This document shows, piece by piece, positions 17,524 through 26,912 of a DNA stretch of 64,000 bases. The stretch's first letter is position 1; each line of letters begins with the position of its first letter. The stretch is from NCBI RefSeq assembly GCF_008017805.1, contig NZ_VRTT01000012.1, positions 1 to 64,000 on the forward strand. Direction: 5' to 3'. This DNA is from Paenibacillus sp. N3.4 (GTDB lineage Bacteria > Bacillota > Bacilli > Paenibacillales > NBRC-103111). Both the position numbers and the translations under genes were made by a program. The notes below the pieces were generated by a model. That model had not been told where the DNA came from, searched no databases, and saw only the letters and a list, made by a program, of their open reading frames with translations.

Positions 17524-19257
17524 TTGACCAGTAACCCATTTAAAAGGTTCGGTATCGATTGGCTTCTCTTTGGTGGATTCGCTATGTTGATTTTCATCTT
17601 GGTATCGATCATGACCTTGTTTAATTCTAGTTATACCACGCGCCAATCAGTCGAAAGCGTATCTTTTTACCAGCAAAAGCTGCTAAATCGAATGGGTGAC
17701 GAGATCAACAATCAGATCAAATTTATCGAGCAGACGGCTTCGACGGCTTCGCTAAATAATGATTTGCAACAGTTTTTATTTTCACAGCAGACGGACATTA
17801 TTCGGTTTCAGGACATGAAAAATACCTTCTCCAATATGGTCTACACCTCTTCCTTTATTAAATCGATTTCAATTTATATCGAGGACCCGAAGTTGACAAC
17901 AGATATCTACAGTCCTGTTCAAATTCTGGATTTTGAAAGGTTAAAGCAGGAAGTGTGGTATCCGATGATTGCCAGCAAACAGCAAGCCTGGATACCTGAG
18001 CATCCTGTACAAAGTTACATTAAAAATAAAACGCAAATGATCAGTTTTACGAAAAAAATCGTATCAGATTCCGGTCAGGTATATGGCATCATCATGTTGA
18101 ATGCAAGCGTTGCAGGTATACAGAAAACGATGAAGAGTGAATCCGAGGATGTTAGCCGACTGCTAATCGATAATGAAGGAAGTCTCATCACATCAATAGG
18201 AAGTCGCAGTGAGTCCTTTTATGCCAACCATTATAAGCAATTTGCTAATCAATTGGTACGTCAAAGTGGGTACAAACGGATCCAGCTTCATAATGACAAT
18301 GATCAGCTTATGGTGTGGTCTAATTTTGAATATTCAGGTTGGTCTATCATTGAACTAACGCCTTGGGAACGCGTTACGGAAAGCAGCGTAAAAAGCGAAC
18401 AGGTGTCAATTTATATTGGATGTATTGCTTTGGTTTTGGCTTTGGTTTTTGCGCTATTATTATCAAGAGGTTTTACAAAGCCGTTACGTTTATTAATAAA
18501 AAAGATGAATCAATTTTCATTGGAAAAGCCAAGTGCAAGACTGCCGTCGGACTATAACAACGAATTCGGTTCTCTATTTCAAGGATATACCAACCTCATG
18601 GACCGGATTGGTGAACTGTATGTGTCTCTGGAGCACCAATACCGATTGCGACAAGAGGTGGAGGTTAAAGCGCTTCAAGCGATGATCAATCCGCATTTTT
18701 TATATAACACGCTCGATCAAATAAATTGGATGGCCATTCAGGCCGACCAGTCCGATATTAGTAGAGCGATTTCACTGCTTGGGCGGATGTTTCGGATCGG
18801 ACTTTCCAAAGGTGAGGGTTTGATTCAGGTCTCGGAGGAAATTCTTTATACAGAGTGTTATTTGACCATTCAACAAATCCGATGGGGCGACAATCTGCGA
18901 GTGGTGTTTGATATTGATGCAGAATGTACAGACTTTTATGTACCAAAACTGACCCTACAGCCTTTTATCGAAAATGCAATTATGCATGGGTTTAACGGAA
19001 GAAGAACTGGTCATATTCACATTAGCTTGCAAAAGGATGATCATGGTATCCTCATTCAGATCATTGATAACGGTCGAGGACTAAAGGCGGACTGGGATCA
19101 AGGAGCCGCAATTACACCTGGTGGCTATGGGATTAAAAACGTCAAGGAGCGTATCGCTGTATTATATGGGCTGCCATTTGGAATTGAAATGGACAATTTC
19201 CCTGCAGGAGGGACCCGAGTGGTCATCCGCTTACCCATCATAAAGAGCAGACCATAA
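17524..19257 (+). CDS. YesM-type sensor histidine kinase
   Basis: 577 residues from a TTG start, supported by AGGAGG 7 bases upstream. An in-frame ATG at 17446 would overlap the permease and the hairpin and is rejected. Transmembrane helices lie near 13-35 and 293-315, enclosing a Cache-type sensor. The HAMP-like segment is followed by the phosphoacceptor His391 in the canonical INPHFLYNTLDQI. The ATPase has ENAIMHGF, DNGRGL and GYGIKNVKERI. It pairs with the response regulator 15 bases downstream and senses the sugar carried by the surrounding transporter (inference from context). Confidence 0.92.
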   Translation: MTSNPFKRFGIDWLLFGGFAMLIFILVSIMTLFNSSYTTRQSVESVSFYQQKLLNRMGDEINNQIKFIEQTASTASLNNDLQQFLFSQQTDIIRFQDMKNTFSNMVYTSSFIKSISIYIEDPKLTTDIYSPVQILDFERLKQEVWYPMIASKQQAWIPEHPVQSYIKNKTQMISFTKKIVSDSGQVYGIIMLNASVAGIQKTMKSESEDVSRLLIDNEGSLITSIGSRSESFYANHYKQFANQLVRQSGYKRIQLHNDNDQLMVWSNFEYSGWSIIELTPWERVTESSVKSEQVSIYIGCIALVLALVFALLLSRGFTKPLRLLIKKMNQFSLEKPSARLPSDYNNEFGSLFQGYTNLMDRIGELYVSLEHQYRLRQEVEVKALQAMINPHFLYNTLDQINWMAIQADQSDISRAISLLGRMFRIGLSKGEGLIQVSEEILYTECYLTIQQIRWGDNLRVVFDIDAECTDFYVPKLTLQPFIENAIMHGFNGRRTGHIHISLQKDDHGILIQIIDNGRGLKADWDQGAAITPGGYGIKNVKERIAVLYGLPFGIEMDNFPAGGTRVVIRLPIIKSRP

Positions 19258-19272
19258 AAGGAGGGCTGAACC

Positions 19273-20928
19273 ATGTGGAGACTGGTGGTTGTTGACGATG
19301 ATTTTCATATTCTGCAAGGCTTCAAAAAGGCAATACCCTGGGAAAATTTTGGGGTTGAGTGGGTTGGAGAGGCGGAGAACGGGCTGGATGGTTATGAGCT
19401 CATTGCCCGAGAGAAGCCAGATATCGTCCTTACGGATATTTATATGCCGCAGTTAAATGGATTGGAAATGATTGAAAAATTGCGTGCAGACGGCATAGAG
19501 GCCAAGTATATTGTGCTTAGTGGTTACTCAGATTTTGAATATGCGCGTAAAGCGCTTCGTCTGAACGTATTTGATTATTTGAGTAAGCCAATCACGATGG
19601 TCGACTTGAAGCAAGTGCTCGGCAAGGCATTGGACGAATTAAACGAGGAGGTTGAAAATCGTCAGGAGATAGCATCGCTTTCGAATAAAATTTCCATGTA
19701 CGAACCTTTTGTTCAGAAGCAATGGCTGAGCGCACTCATTTCAGGATCCACGGATCCTGTTATTTATATGCAGCTTCCAGCCGCCTTTGCAGAGTGGGAT
19801 CAACAGCGGCACTTCGTGATGGCCGTTGAGCTGCTTCGCACGCCAAGAATTAGAAACGCCAGCCTTCAAGACTGGCATTTATTCAGGTTTGCTGTAGGAA
19901 ATATTATTAATGAATTACTGGTGCAACATTGGTCGAATTCTCAATTCATAGAAATTCAGAGCAGCCATATAATGATCGTGTTTCATGGCTGGCAGGAAGC
20001 TCCTGAACCCCCATGGGCAGAACAAGTTGCTGCTCTCGGAAACGAAATGGTACGCTGCATGAACACTTACCTAAATCTTCAGGTAAGAATAGGTGTTGGT
20101 AGCTCACGGCTATCGTGGAAGGAGATTGCTGAGTCAGCGGAGGAGGCGTTTCAAGTTCTTGCGACTGAGCAGAGTCTCTCTGCGAATGTGCTCTTTTATT
20201 CCCATATCAAGACAATGCAGCTAGAGGGGAATATTAAACTTGAACAGTTAGAAATAGGGCCTGTGAAGTTTTTTCGAATTTTGGCGGACTCACTTCGTTA
20301 TATGCAGATGGATCAAGCGCGTCAAACCGCGAGGGATTTTTTTATTCAATTCGAAAATCGATCCGTTGATTATTTGTATGTTCGCAATTTAGGCATGCAG
20401 CTATGGGCAGTGCTGGGTTATGCGTTGAACGATCTGGATAACTCCATTCAGGATATGTATGCGATGATCGATATTCAGAAAGATATGGACAACATCTATC
20501 GAGGTGATCAATTAGAATCGTGGCTGCTCGACAGGCTTGATCAGTTATACGGAAACCGAATTATGAATGAGAACCCTCGCCATAAGGAAGCAGTGGAGTT
20601 TATGATTCAATACATCCATGAACACTACGCAGAAGATATCACATTAGAGACGCTGTCTAACAAGATTTTCATTTCGCGAAACTATTTGAATAAGATCTTT
20701 AAAAAAGCGACCGGTGAAACGTTCATGAACTACTTGATTCGAGTGCGTATGGAGAAGGCAGAGCTGCTCTTATTGCAAGGGAAATGGATGATCTACGAAG
20801 TGGCTGAGCAGGTTGGGTACTCTATCCCCTCTTATTTCAGCACGGTGTTCAAGAAATACACAGGCAAAAATCCGAGCGATTTAATGAAAGATAGAGATAC
20901 ACCTTCGGATGATGTGTGCGATTTCTAA
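19273..20928 (+). CDS. AraC-type response regulator (two-component)
   Basis: 551 residues. The receiver domain has D8-D10 (VVVDDDF), phosphoacceptor Asp55 (VLTDIYMP), Ser switch (VLSGYSDFEY) and Lys105 (DYLSKPI). A middle region of about 300 residues follows, then a C-terminal AraC double helix-turn-helix (about 440-540) with ITLETLSNKIFISRNYLNKI and MIYEVAEQVGYSIPSYFSTV. The ribosome site is AAGGAGGGC. The downstream binding-protein gene is 97 bases away with its own ribosome site and is the most likely direct target. Confidence 0.93.
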   Translation: MWRLVVVDDDFHILQGFKKAIPWENFGVEWVGEAENGLDGYELIAREKPDIVLTDIYMPQLNGLEMIEKLRADGIEAKYIVLSGYSDFEYARKALRLNVFDYLSKPITMVDLKQVLGKALDELNEEVENRQEIASLSNKISMYEPFVQKQWLSALISGSTDPVIYMQLPAAFAEWDQQRHFVMAVELLRTPRIRNASLQDWHLFRFAVGNIINELLVQHWSNSQFIEIQSSHIMIVFHGWQEAPEPPWAEQVAALGNEMVRCMNTYLNLQVRIGVGSSRLSWKEIAESAEEAFQVLATEQSLSANVLFYSHIKTMQLEGNIKLEQLEIGPVKFFRILADSLRYMQMDQARQTARDFFIQFENRSVDYLYVRNLGMQLWAVLGYALNDLDNSIQDMYAMIDIQKDMDNIYRGDQLESWLLDRLDQLYGNRIMNENPRHKEAVEFMIQYIHEHYAEDITLETLSNKIFISRNYLNKIFKKATGETFMNYLIRVRMEKAELLLLQGKWMIYEVAEQVGYSIPSYFSTVFKKYTGKNPSDLMKDRDTPSDDVCDF

Positions 20929-21025
20929 CTAGAATGATTCATTTATTATATATAAGGTTTGATGTAACCGCTTTATACTTTGTGAGGAAGGAACTTATTT
21001 TAGATGAAGAAAAGAGGGGTTTTCA

Positions 21026-22342
21026 ATGACTAACAAGTTTAAGATGCTTACTGGAGCAATAATCGTTGCTTCGATCGTTTCACTTACCGCTTGTGGAGGG
21101 ACAGGGGGCGATAAACCGGCAGCAAAGAAGGAGGCAACTGCTGCTCCCGCAGCGGTAGATAAGCCTGTTACTTTAAGAATTGTATGGTGGGGCTCCCAAA
21201 CACGGCATGAAGCGACACAGAAAGCATTGGATCTGTATACGAAGAAGCATCCAAACATCACGTTCGAGCCGGAGTTCTCTGGCTTTGACGGGTATTTCCA
21301 AAAGCTTTCCACGCAAGCAGCAGCCCACAACGCAGCAGATATTATCCAAATGGATGCAGCGTACTTGGCGGAATATGCCGGTCGTGGCCAGTTGGCTGAG
21401 CTGAGTCAAGGAATCAACCTTACAGATGTAGATAAGACACTGCTTGATTCAGGAAAGTATAGCGGCAAGCTATTTGCGATTCCGCTTGGCAATAATGCCA
21501 TGGGCATGGGCTACAACAAAGAATTAGTAGGCAGTTTGGGAATTAAGGGGCCAAGTGATGGATGGACTTGGGATGATTATTTCCAATTCGGTAAAGATGC
21601 GAAAGCTAAGCTCGGAGCTGATAAATATGCCTTGTACAACTCTTTGAACGATCTGTTTAGTTACGACATGTACCAACTGAGCAAAGGTAAAGGATATTCC
21701 GTTACACAAGACGGCAAATTCAACATTGATAAAGACACTTGGATGGAATGGGCGAATAAGCACATCGAACTGACCAAAGCAGGTGTAATCCTTCCACCGG
21801 ATCAATGGGCAACGGATAAAATTGGCGATCCAAAGCAAGATATCGTCATTAATGGCAAATCGCTTATTCGCCGGACATTTGCATCTGAGTTTCCGGGTAT
21901 GGCCACTAACCTGAAGGGGGCAGGCCTAGTGACAAGTCCTAAAGGCAGTGGCTATTTGAAGCCTTCTATGTTCTGGAGCGTAAGCGCCGATTCCAAAAAC
22001 GCGGTTGAAAGCAAGAAGTTCATTGACTGGTTCATTAATGATCAGGAAGTGGCTGATATCCTGGGTACAACGAGAGGAATTCCAGTTTCCAAAAAAGTGC
22101 TCGCAGTGATGGAGCCTAAGTTTAATCCGACTGACAAAGCACAAGTCGATCTTATTAACAAAACAGCCCCCACTGCGCAGCCATTCAATCCGGGTGCTGT
22201 AGGCTGGGGTAATTTCCAAAAGGATTATGCCAGCATCGTAGATTTATTGTCCTTCGGCAAAAGTACGGTTGACAAGACGTATGACGAAATTGTCAAAAAA
22301 GCAAAAGAATATGAGAAAAATGCTTCGCAAATCGCCAAGTAG
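21026..22342 (+). CDS. Sugar ABC transporter substrate-binding lipoprotein
   Basis: 438-residue family 1 solute-binding protein. The signal peptide ends in SLTAC (Cys23), followed by an Ala/Lys-rich linker. The mature domain begins VTLRIVWWGSQTRHEATQKA, a pattern common to monosaccharide and oligosaccharide binders, and holds NNAMGMGYNKELV and the C-lobe FIDWFINDQEVADILGTTRG. It is anchored to the outer face of the membrane and feeds the permeases at 15685 and 16632. A strong bidirectional hairpin ends the operon. Confidence 0.93.
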   Translation: MTNKFKMLTGAIIVASIVSLTACGGTGGDKPAAKKEATAAPAAVDKPVTLRIVWWGSQTRHEATQKALDLYTKKHPNITFEPEFSGFDGYFQKLSTQAAAHNAADIIQMDAAYLAEYAGRGQLAELSQGINLTDVDKTLLDSGKYSGKLFAIPLGNNAMGMGYNKELVGSLGIKGPSDGWTWDDYFQFGKDAKAKLGADKYALYNSLNDLFSYDMYQLSKGKGYSVTQDGKFNIDKDTWMEWANKHIELTKAGVILPPDQWATDKIGDPKQDIVINGKSLIRRTFASEFPGMATNLKGAGLVTSPKGSGYLKPSMFWSVSADSKNAVESKKFIDWFINDQEVADILGTTRGIPVSKKVLAVMEPKFNPTDKAQVDLINKTAPTAQPFNPGAVGWGNFQKDYASIVDLLSFGKSTVDKTYDEIVKKAKEYEKNASQIAK

Positions 22343-22381
22343 TTGTATAACCATATGATGGATCAAGGATGAGTTGGCATC

Positions 22382-22425
22382 CTAATGGCTTCGCCTTTTA
22401 AAAAAAGGCGAAGCATTAGTCGTTT
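22382..22425. terminator. Bidirectional terminator
   Basis: CTAATG-g-CTTCGCCTTTT pairs with AAAAGGCGAAGCATTAG with one bulge, followed by CGTTTT. It lies between the binding protein and the converging chemoreceptor gene. Confidence 0.75.
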
Positions 22426-22466
22426 TAAGAGTTTGTATGATGGAATGACGTGGCTCCCTCCGTAAT

Positions 22467-24212
22467 TTACGCGGTGCGGAAACGAGCTAAGGTCTGCTGA
22501 AGTTCCTCCGCCATAACGGAAAGAGATTGCGCTGCTGCTTTCACTTCTTCTGTCGTTTCGAGCTGGTTGACAGCAGAGTGAGAGACATCTTGGGAAGAAG
22601 CTGCGGTTTTTTTGGCGATATTAGTGACCTGATGAACAGATGCCATAATCTCCTGGGCACCCGCTGAAATTTGCTCGGAGGTTGCCGCCATCTCTTGGAT
22701 TTGCGAAGCAACCTGGGAGGTGGACTGCAAAATTTCTCCGAAGTTTTGCTCTGTTTTCTGAACGAGCAGGATACCGGTTTGTACTTCTGCTTTAACGTTG
22801 CCCAGTGCATCACCCGATTCGTGGACGGTCGATTGAATTTCACCAATAAGCGTGGATATATCTTCCGAAAATGTATGAGATTGTTCGGCCAGTTTGCGGA
22901 CTTCGTTAGCCACCACTGCAAACCCACGCCCCTGCTCGCCGGCCCTAGCTGCTTCAATAGCTGCATTTAAGGCCAGAAGATTCGTTTGATTTGAAATATC
23001 CTGTATAGCTTGTAGGATAAGGCCAATTTCTTTGGATTTGTTTTCAAGTAAAGTCATTACTTGATCCGTTTGATGTACGGATTCATGAATGGACTCCATC
23101 TGTTGAACGGTGTTCTTTACATAAGATTCGCCAGTTTCTGCTTGCTGCTTGGTCCATTCGACAGACTCGGCAATCGATGAGGCGCTCTCGGCCATCCGAT
23201 AAATACCGGCCCCAACTTCTTCCATGGAAAGAGACGTTTCTTCCATTGTAAGAGTTTGCTCGTCTGCTCCACTAGCTACTTCCTTGACGGTCAACGTAAT
23301 TTGTTGAGAAACTTGCTGCATGTCAATGGAACTGGATTTCAGCTGCTCTGCAGAAGAGGAACGTTTACGGCATGTCCGTTTACGGTTTGGATCATGCTCC
23401 TCATGTGTTCGGTCATTAGATTGAAAGAGGAGCTTAGTGCTCCTATCTCATCCTGCCGTCTTAGTGAGACATGCTGTACGGAAAGATCACCTTCAGAAAT
23501 GCGTTTGGCTGCAGTACTCATGGAAATGATCGGCTGAGAGACGTGACGGGCAATCAGGAATGAAATGACTAAGCCGACGATTATTGCTATAATACTCAAA
23601 ACGATAATCCAGCTGAGTCCAGTTTTGTAGGAATTGTCTAGATTTGTTACCCATTCATCGGCCTGATTCTGAATTTTTTTGGTAAACATCTCAATGAGGA
23701 TGCTGCAGCTGCTTAGACTAGAACTGGATAGCTGAATAAGGCTCATTCCTTCGGCTCCATGCGCTTCAACAGCTGACAACGTTGCTGGAAAATGATTGGC
23801 GTATTGTCCCCATTGATCTTTAAATGCGTTGAGCAATTGGACATCTTTCTCACCTTGGAAGATGCCGTCAAGGAGCTTAATCCGTTCTTGTATGTCATTA
23901 AATAAGCTTTTTGCCTTATCAGACGGGGAAATAGTGATATCTCCCGAGCTGCTGCCTGATTCATTGAAGTAGCCTTGTGATGATTTATCTTGCATGTTTA
24001 ACTGAATGCGCAGCATGAGATCATCGAGATTTTTTAGATCAAAATTCAGATTTGCAAGCAGGATCATATTAGGCAGTCCTGTTTTCGTCGTTTGCCTCGC
24101 TGTTTCTTCCATGGCATTCATTTTAAATAGGGAAGTCATACTAATCGCGGAAAGAAGGAGCAGAACAACTAAAAAAGCTAAAAAATAATTTTTTGTACAG
24201 CGTGAGTTTCAT
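22467..24212 (-). pseudogene. Methyl-accepting chemotaxis protein, two frameshifts
   Basis: Membrane chemoreceptor of about 580 residues if repaired. The start is the ATG at 24212, with CGGAGG upstream; it opens MKLTLYKKLFFSF, a signal-anchor helix. A six-A run (24171-24176, plus strand) holds one base too many, after which the intended frame gives LVVLLLLSAISMTSLFKMN. A sensor domain, a second helix (SWIIVLSIIAIIVGLVISFL) and HAMP (ISMSTAAKRISEGDLSVQ) follow. At 23358-23363 one base is missing: NGHAVNV should continue [11 protein letters not shown], then the methylation and signalling region with [19 protein letters not shown], the invariant hairpin tip. All domains are conserved apart from the two one-base changes, so sequence error is as likely as inactivation. 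It should act through CheA/CheW. Confidence 0.85.
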
Positions 24213-24448
24213 TATGCACAGCCTCCGAAGAATCTCTTTTTTTATAAGGGGTCATGTTTTCCCTTTCTCTGGATATTGTATCCTTATCTTATTTCGACGA
24301 ATGCTGTCGAAAATATTATAGTAAACTAGAATTTTATGTGCAATTTATATATTTATTAGCATTTTAGTAAACTAAATCCTTGAATCCTTGACTCTCGCTC
24401 GTAACAGATTCCAAGATAAATTTTGTTATCGGACATTCAAAAAGTAAC

Positions 24449-24477
24449 TAGTCAAATGATCGTATACATATTATAAT
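24449..24477 (+). promoter_or_regulatory. Candidate promoter of the DoxX gene
   Basis: A perfect TATAAT (24472-24477) with TAGTCA 17 bases upstream (4 of 6 to TTGACA). It lies about 100 bases before the DoxX start. The remaining gap back to 24213 holds no gene that I can see. Confidence 0.5.
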
Positions 24478-24575
24478 GTGCTTAAATGAGTTGCAGTTAC
24501 GACTGCATATTATTTTTTGAATATAGTGTGCCTTTATTAAGTTCAATTAGGGATGGGGAAAAGGGGGAGATGACC

Positions 24576-24944
24576 ATGGATATTCTTGTATTCATCTTGC
24601 AAGGTCTGCTAGCTCTTATGTTTCTAATGGCAGGAGTAGGTAAAATCACAGGTTCCAAGATGCATATTGAGGGCTTTAAACGATGGGGCTTGCCGCAATG
24701 GTTCCGGGTGGTAACGGGAATCATCGAATTTGTCGCTGCCGCTGCGTTGATTATTGGCTACTGGGCTTATAGTTGGGCAGCCGTGGGAGCAATTTTACTT
24801 GGTATAACCGCTATTGGGGGAATATTGGTTCACGTTCGTATGAAGGATTCTTTCAAAGATACGTTCATGATCGTGATTCTTGGTATATTGTCTTTTATTG
24901 TATTTTTTATCCGCTTATCCGATCTTTCTGCTCCCTGGTTTTAA
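24576..24944 (+). CDS. DoxX-like small membrane protein
   Basis: 122 residues from the ATG at 24576, 8 bases after GGGGG. Four hydrophobic helices are visible (LVFILQGLLALMFLMAGVGK, VVTGIIEFVAAAALIIGYWA and two more). The first helix ends with the A-G-x-x-K-I pattern and the second begins with WFRVVTG, as in DoxX-like (DoxX_2) proteins. These often sit in membrane complexes with oxidoreductases, though many are uncharacterised. Monocistronic, with its own promoter and terminator. Confidence 0.85.
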   Translation: MDILVFILQGLLALMFLMAGVGKITGSKMHIEGFKRWGLPQWFRVVTGIIEFVAAAALIIGYWAYSWAAVGAILLGITAIGGILVHVRMKDSFKDTFMIVILGILSFIVFFIRLSDLSAPWF

Positions 24945-24995
24945 CTAAATAATCAGACAAAATGAAACGAATGTTTCACGAAGTAAAGACACCCC

Positions 24996-25024
24996 AAGCA
25001 GGCCTTAGCGACCTGCTTTTTTTG
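24996..25024 (+). terminator. Rho-independent terminator
   Basis: AAGCAGG pairs with CCTGCTT around a 9-base loop, followed by six more T. It ends the DoxX gene. Confidence 0.8.
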
Positions 25025-25173
25025 ATTGAGGTGTTAATAAGTAAGGATGTGGATCTTCAACCTTCTCTCAAGGGAAGAACCATATAGGGAAAATTAAATA
25101 AGGCTGCATACAAATCCTACTAGATGCGTATAGCTTAGATTACTTTAGGGTTGGTGATCGTAACGTGCTGTTG

Positions 25174-25620
25174 TTAAACGATAGAATAGTTCACCCATTC
25201 TCCTTGAACGCCACCCATTTTTTCGAATAAGCGTTGAGCTCGTTTGTTATCAACTCCTGTTATCCAGGACATGTAAGCATATCCGTTATCCCGTGAGTAA
25301 CTTTGACATTTCAAAAATAGTTGTGACTCCAACTCAGTTTCTCTCCATGGCTCAATTACGAAGAGATCGTTCATTATGGTAATTGGATCTGCTTTCATAG
25401 TACTAAAGGCAAAATATAAGGTAGCAAAGCCAATTAACTTTCCATCTTTTTCTGCTACAAATTGTATACCTCTTTGCTGATCTAAAAGGGTTTGAATCAG
25501 ACTGTGTAACTTTTCAATAGCTGGCCTAGGTTTTTGATAAAAACCAACTATATATGCATACATTAACTCGGTTAAATCGTTTAAATCATCAGGTTCAACA
25601 TTTCTTATGACAGGTAACAT
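25174..25620 (-). CDS. GNAT family N-acetyltransferase
   Basis: 148 residues, one GNAT domain. The N-terminus LPVIRNVEPDDLNDLTELMY and the acceptor strand AEKDGKLIGFATLYFAFSTM are typical. The CoA segment is less canonical: NDLFVIEPWRETELESQLF has no clean Q/R-x-x-G-x-G/A, while NKRAQRLFEKMGG near the C-terminus is. The pyrophosphate loop may therefore be degenerate and activity is uncertain. The ribosome site GAGGAGGG lies just upstream. Confidence 0.8.
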   Translation of the reverse strand: MLPVIRNVEPDDLNDLTELMYAYIVGFYQKPRPAIEKLHSLIQTLLDQQRGIQFVAEKDGKLIGFATLYFAFSTMKADPITIMNDLFVIEPWRETELESQLFLKCQSYSRDNGYAYMSWITGVDNKRAQRLFEKMGGVQGEWVNYSIV

Positions 25621-25747
25621 AATATCCCTCCTCGATTAGTTATGAATAATAATACAACTTTATGAATAAAAATTCAAATAGGGTGGATGGAAATATGCAT
25701 CACAGTAGGTTCGAATTGAAGGGAGGCTCCTGACGACTGTGTTATGG

Positions 25748-25753
25748 TATAAT
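25748..25753 (+). promoter_or_regulatory. -10 box of the microprotein/MOSC unit
   Basis: A perfect TATAAT, 45 bases before the TTG of the 33-aa ORF. I see no convincing -35 at 16-18 bases. Confidence 0.4.
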
Positions 25754-25797
25754 TTTCTATATTCTAGATGTTTGATGTAAGATGGGAGGTAATCCTC

Positions 25798-25899
25798 TTG
25801 TATAAGCGACTTTTTAAAAATCCTTTGTGGTTTAATATAGTGGCTATTATAGTAATCATTGTTGAAATCGGCAGTATATTTTTCAATTTCCCGCATTAG
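25798..25899 (+). CDS. 33-aa single-helix membrane microprotein
   Basis: TTG-started frame with GGGAGG 8 bases upstream. It begins LYKRLFKNPLWFNIVAIIVI and ends EIGSIFFNFPH: a basic amphipathic N-terminus followed by one transmembrane helix. The stop at 25897-25899 abuts the ribosome site of the MOSC gene, whose TTG start is 15 bases on, so the two are probably transcribed together. I recognise no family. Single-helix proteins of this size often modulate a larger membrane partner, but nothing here identifies one. Confidence 0.5.
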   Translation: MYKRLFKNPLWFNIVAIIVIIVEIGSIFFNFPH

Positions 25900-25914
25900 A
25901 AGGAGCTGTTTACT

Positions 25915-26652
25915 TTGACCATACATATCCCCCTAGGTGAGATTAGTAAGATAAACCGATATCCGGTAAAATCTTTTGCCGGAGAGACTTTGGAAACTTG
26001 CAGCATGGAAACTTACGGTTTATACGGTGATCGGTGTCATGCCTTTATCGATGAAACAAAGGAGGGATGGGATAGTTATTTTACCGCTAGAAGTATCCCT
26101 AGTATGCTTGCGTATAAGGCGAAAATCGTGGGTGAGCGGTTGGGGAATGAGCTTCCTGAAGTAAGCATATCTTCTCCTGATGGACGAGCTTTTACTTGGA
26201 ATGAAGCGTTATTGGAAGACATACAGAGGCTATCCAAAAAGAAAATGTCAATGAGGAGCTATACAGCGCAAAGCTCTGATCTCATGGCTGTCGACGCGGC
26301 GAGTATCCTTATTATTACAGATTATACACTGCGCAAGCTTGAAGCGATTTGGGAAAAGGCACTAGATCCCCGTCGTTTCAGAGCGAACTTGCTTGTTACA
26401 TTAAATGAGAAGCAATTGGCTGAAAATGAGTGGATTGGAAAACGAGTATCCGTTGGTGATGCCGAATTACAAGTGGATAGTTATTGTGAGCGCTGTTCCA
26501 TGATTACATTGGACCCCGATACGCTTGAACGTGATGCTTCTCTGTTGAAAAAAATAAACGAGGAGATGGAGCTGCATTTCGGAGTGTACGCTTCTGTTAA
26601 AAAAACGGGACAGATTCATGTCGGTGATCCGATAAATCTCATTGATGGATGA
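25915..26652 (+). CDS. MOSC domain protein (molybdenum cofactor sulfurase C-terminal type)
   Basis: 245 residues from a TTG start, with AAGGAG 9 bases upstream. The N-terminal beta-barrel (MOSC_N) opens ISKINRYPVKSFAGETLETC and has LYGDR. The MOSC domain follows, with MAVDAASILIITDYTLRKLE, DPRRFRANLLV and the conserved cysteine in YCERCSMITLDPDT, the segment thought to carry sulfur or bind the cofactor. Members of this group act on N-hydroxylated compounds (YiiM/mARC-like) or sulfur transfer. The stop overlaps the next frame as ATGA. Confidence 0.9.
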   Translation: MTIHIPLGEISKINRYPVKSFAGETLETCSMETYGLYGDRCHAFIDETKEGWDSYFTARSIPSMLAYKAKIVGERLGNELPEVSISSPDGRAFTWNEALLEDIQRLSKKKMSMRSYTAQSSDLMAVDAASILIITDYTLRKLEAIWEKALDPRRFRANLLVTLNEKQLAENEWIGKRVSVGDAELQVDSYCERCSMITLDPDTLERDASLLKKINEEMELHFGVYASVKKTGQIHVGDPINLIDG

Positions 26653-26864
26653 GGGGAGACGCTTGTGCAAACCATAAATCAGATGTTTTATTTAATCTTT
26701 TAATAGAACAAGGGCAGGAAGTAGGAAGGGATGGCAGAATCCGGGTCCAAGTAACCAACAAGGGAGAAATTGTAGAGGTTACGGGCAATGCGGTATTTGT
26801 GAGGGAATTTGAGATTGCCCTATATAACCATAGAGGTCTATCAGGAGAAGACTGTCAGCAATAG
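26649..26864 (+). pseudogene. C-terminal remnant of a PhzF-family isomerase
   Basis: 71 codons overlapping the MOSC stop as ATGA. After about nine unrelated residues, the text LLIEQGQEVGRDGRIRVQV and VEVTGNAVFVREFEI follows the last strands of PhzF-like proteins, which usually read VEQGxEMGRPSxIxVxV then VxVGGxAVxVxEGEL. The full family protein is about 260-300 residues, so over 70 percent is missing, including the catalytic Glu. It may still be translated by coupling to MOSC. A terminator overlaps its 3-prime end. Confidence 0.65.
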
Positions 26865-26880
26865 GTGACAGTCTTCTCTT
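26846..26880. terminator. Terminator between PhzF remnant and stalk protein
   Basis: A 12-bp perfect stem (AGAAGACTGTCA / TGACAGTCTTCT) with an 8-base loop. It is only moderately T-rich on either side and could serve both converging genes. Confidence 0.7.
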
Positions 26881-26912
26881 ATTTATGAGAATGTAAGGAA
26901 TATGAATCCATG

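Noticed and set aside
25660..25926. Minus-strand frame of 88 codons
   Set aside because: Antisense to the TTG-started microprotein and its promoter; no ribosome site. The plus-strand reading explains the region better.
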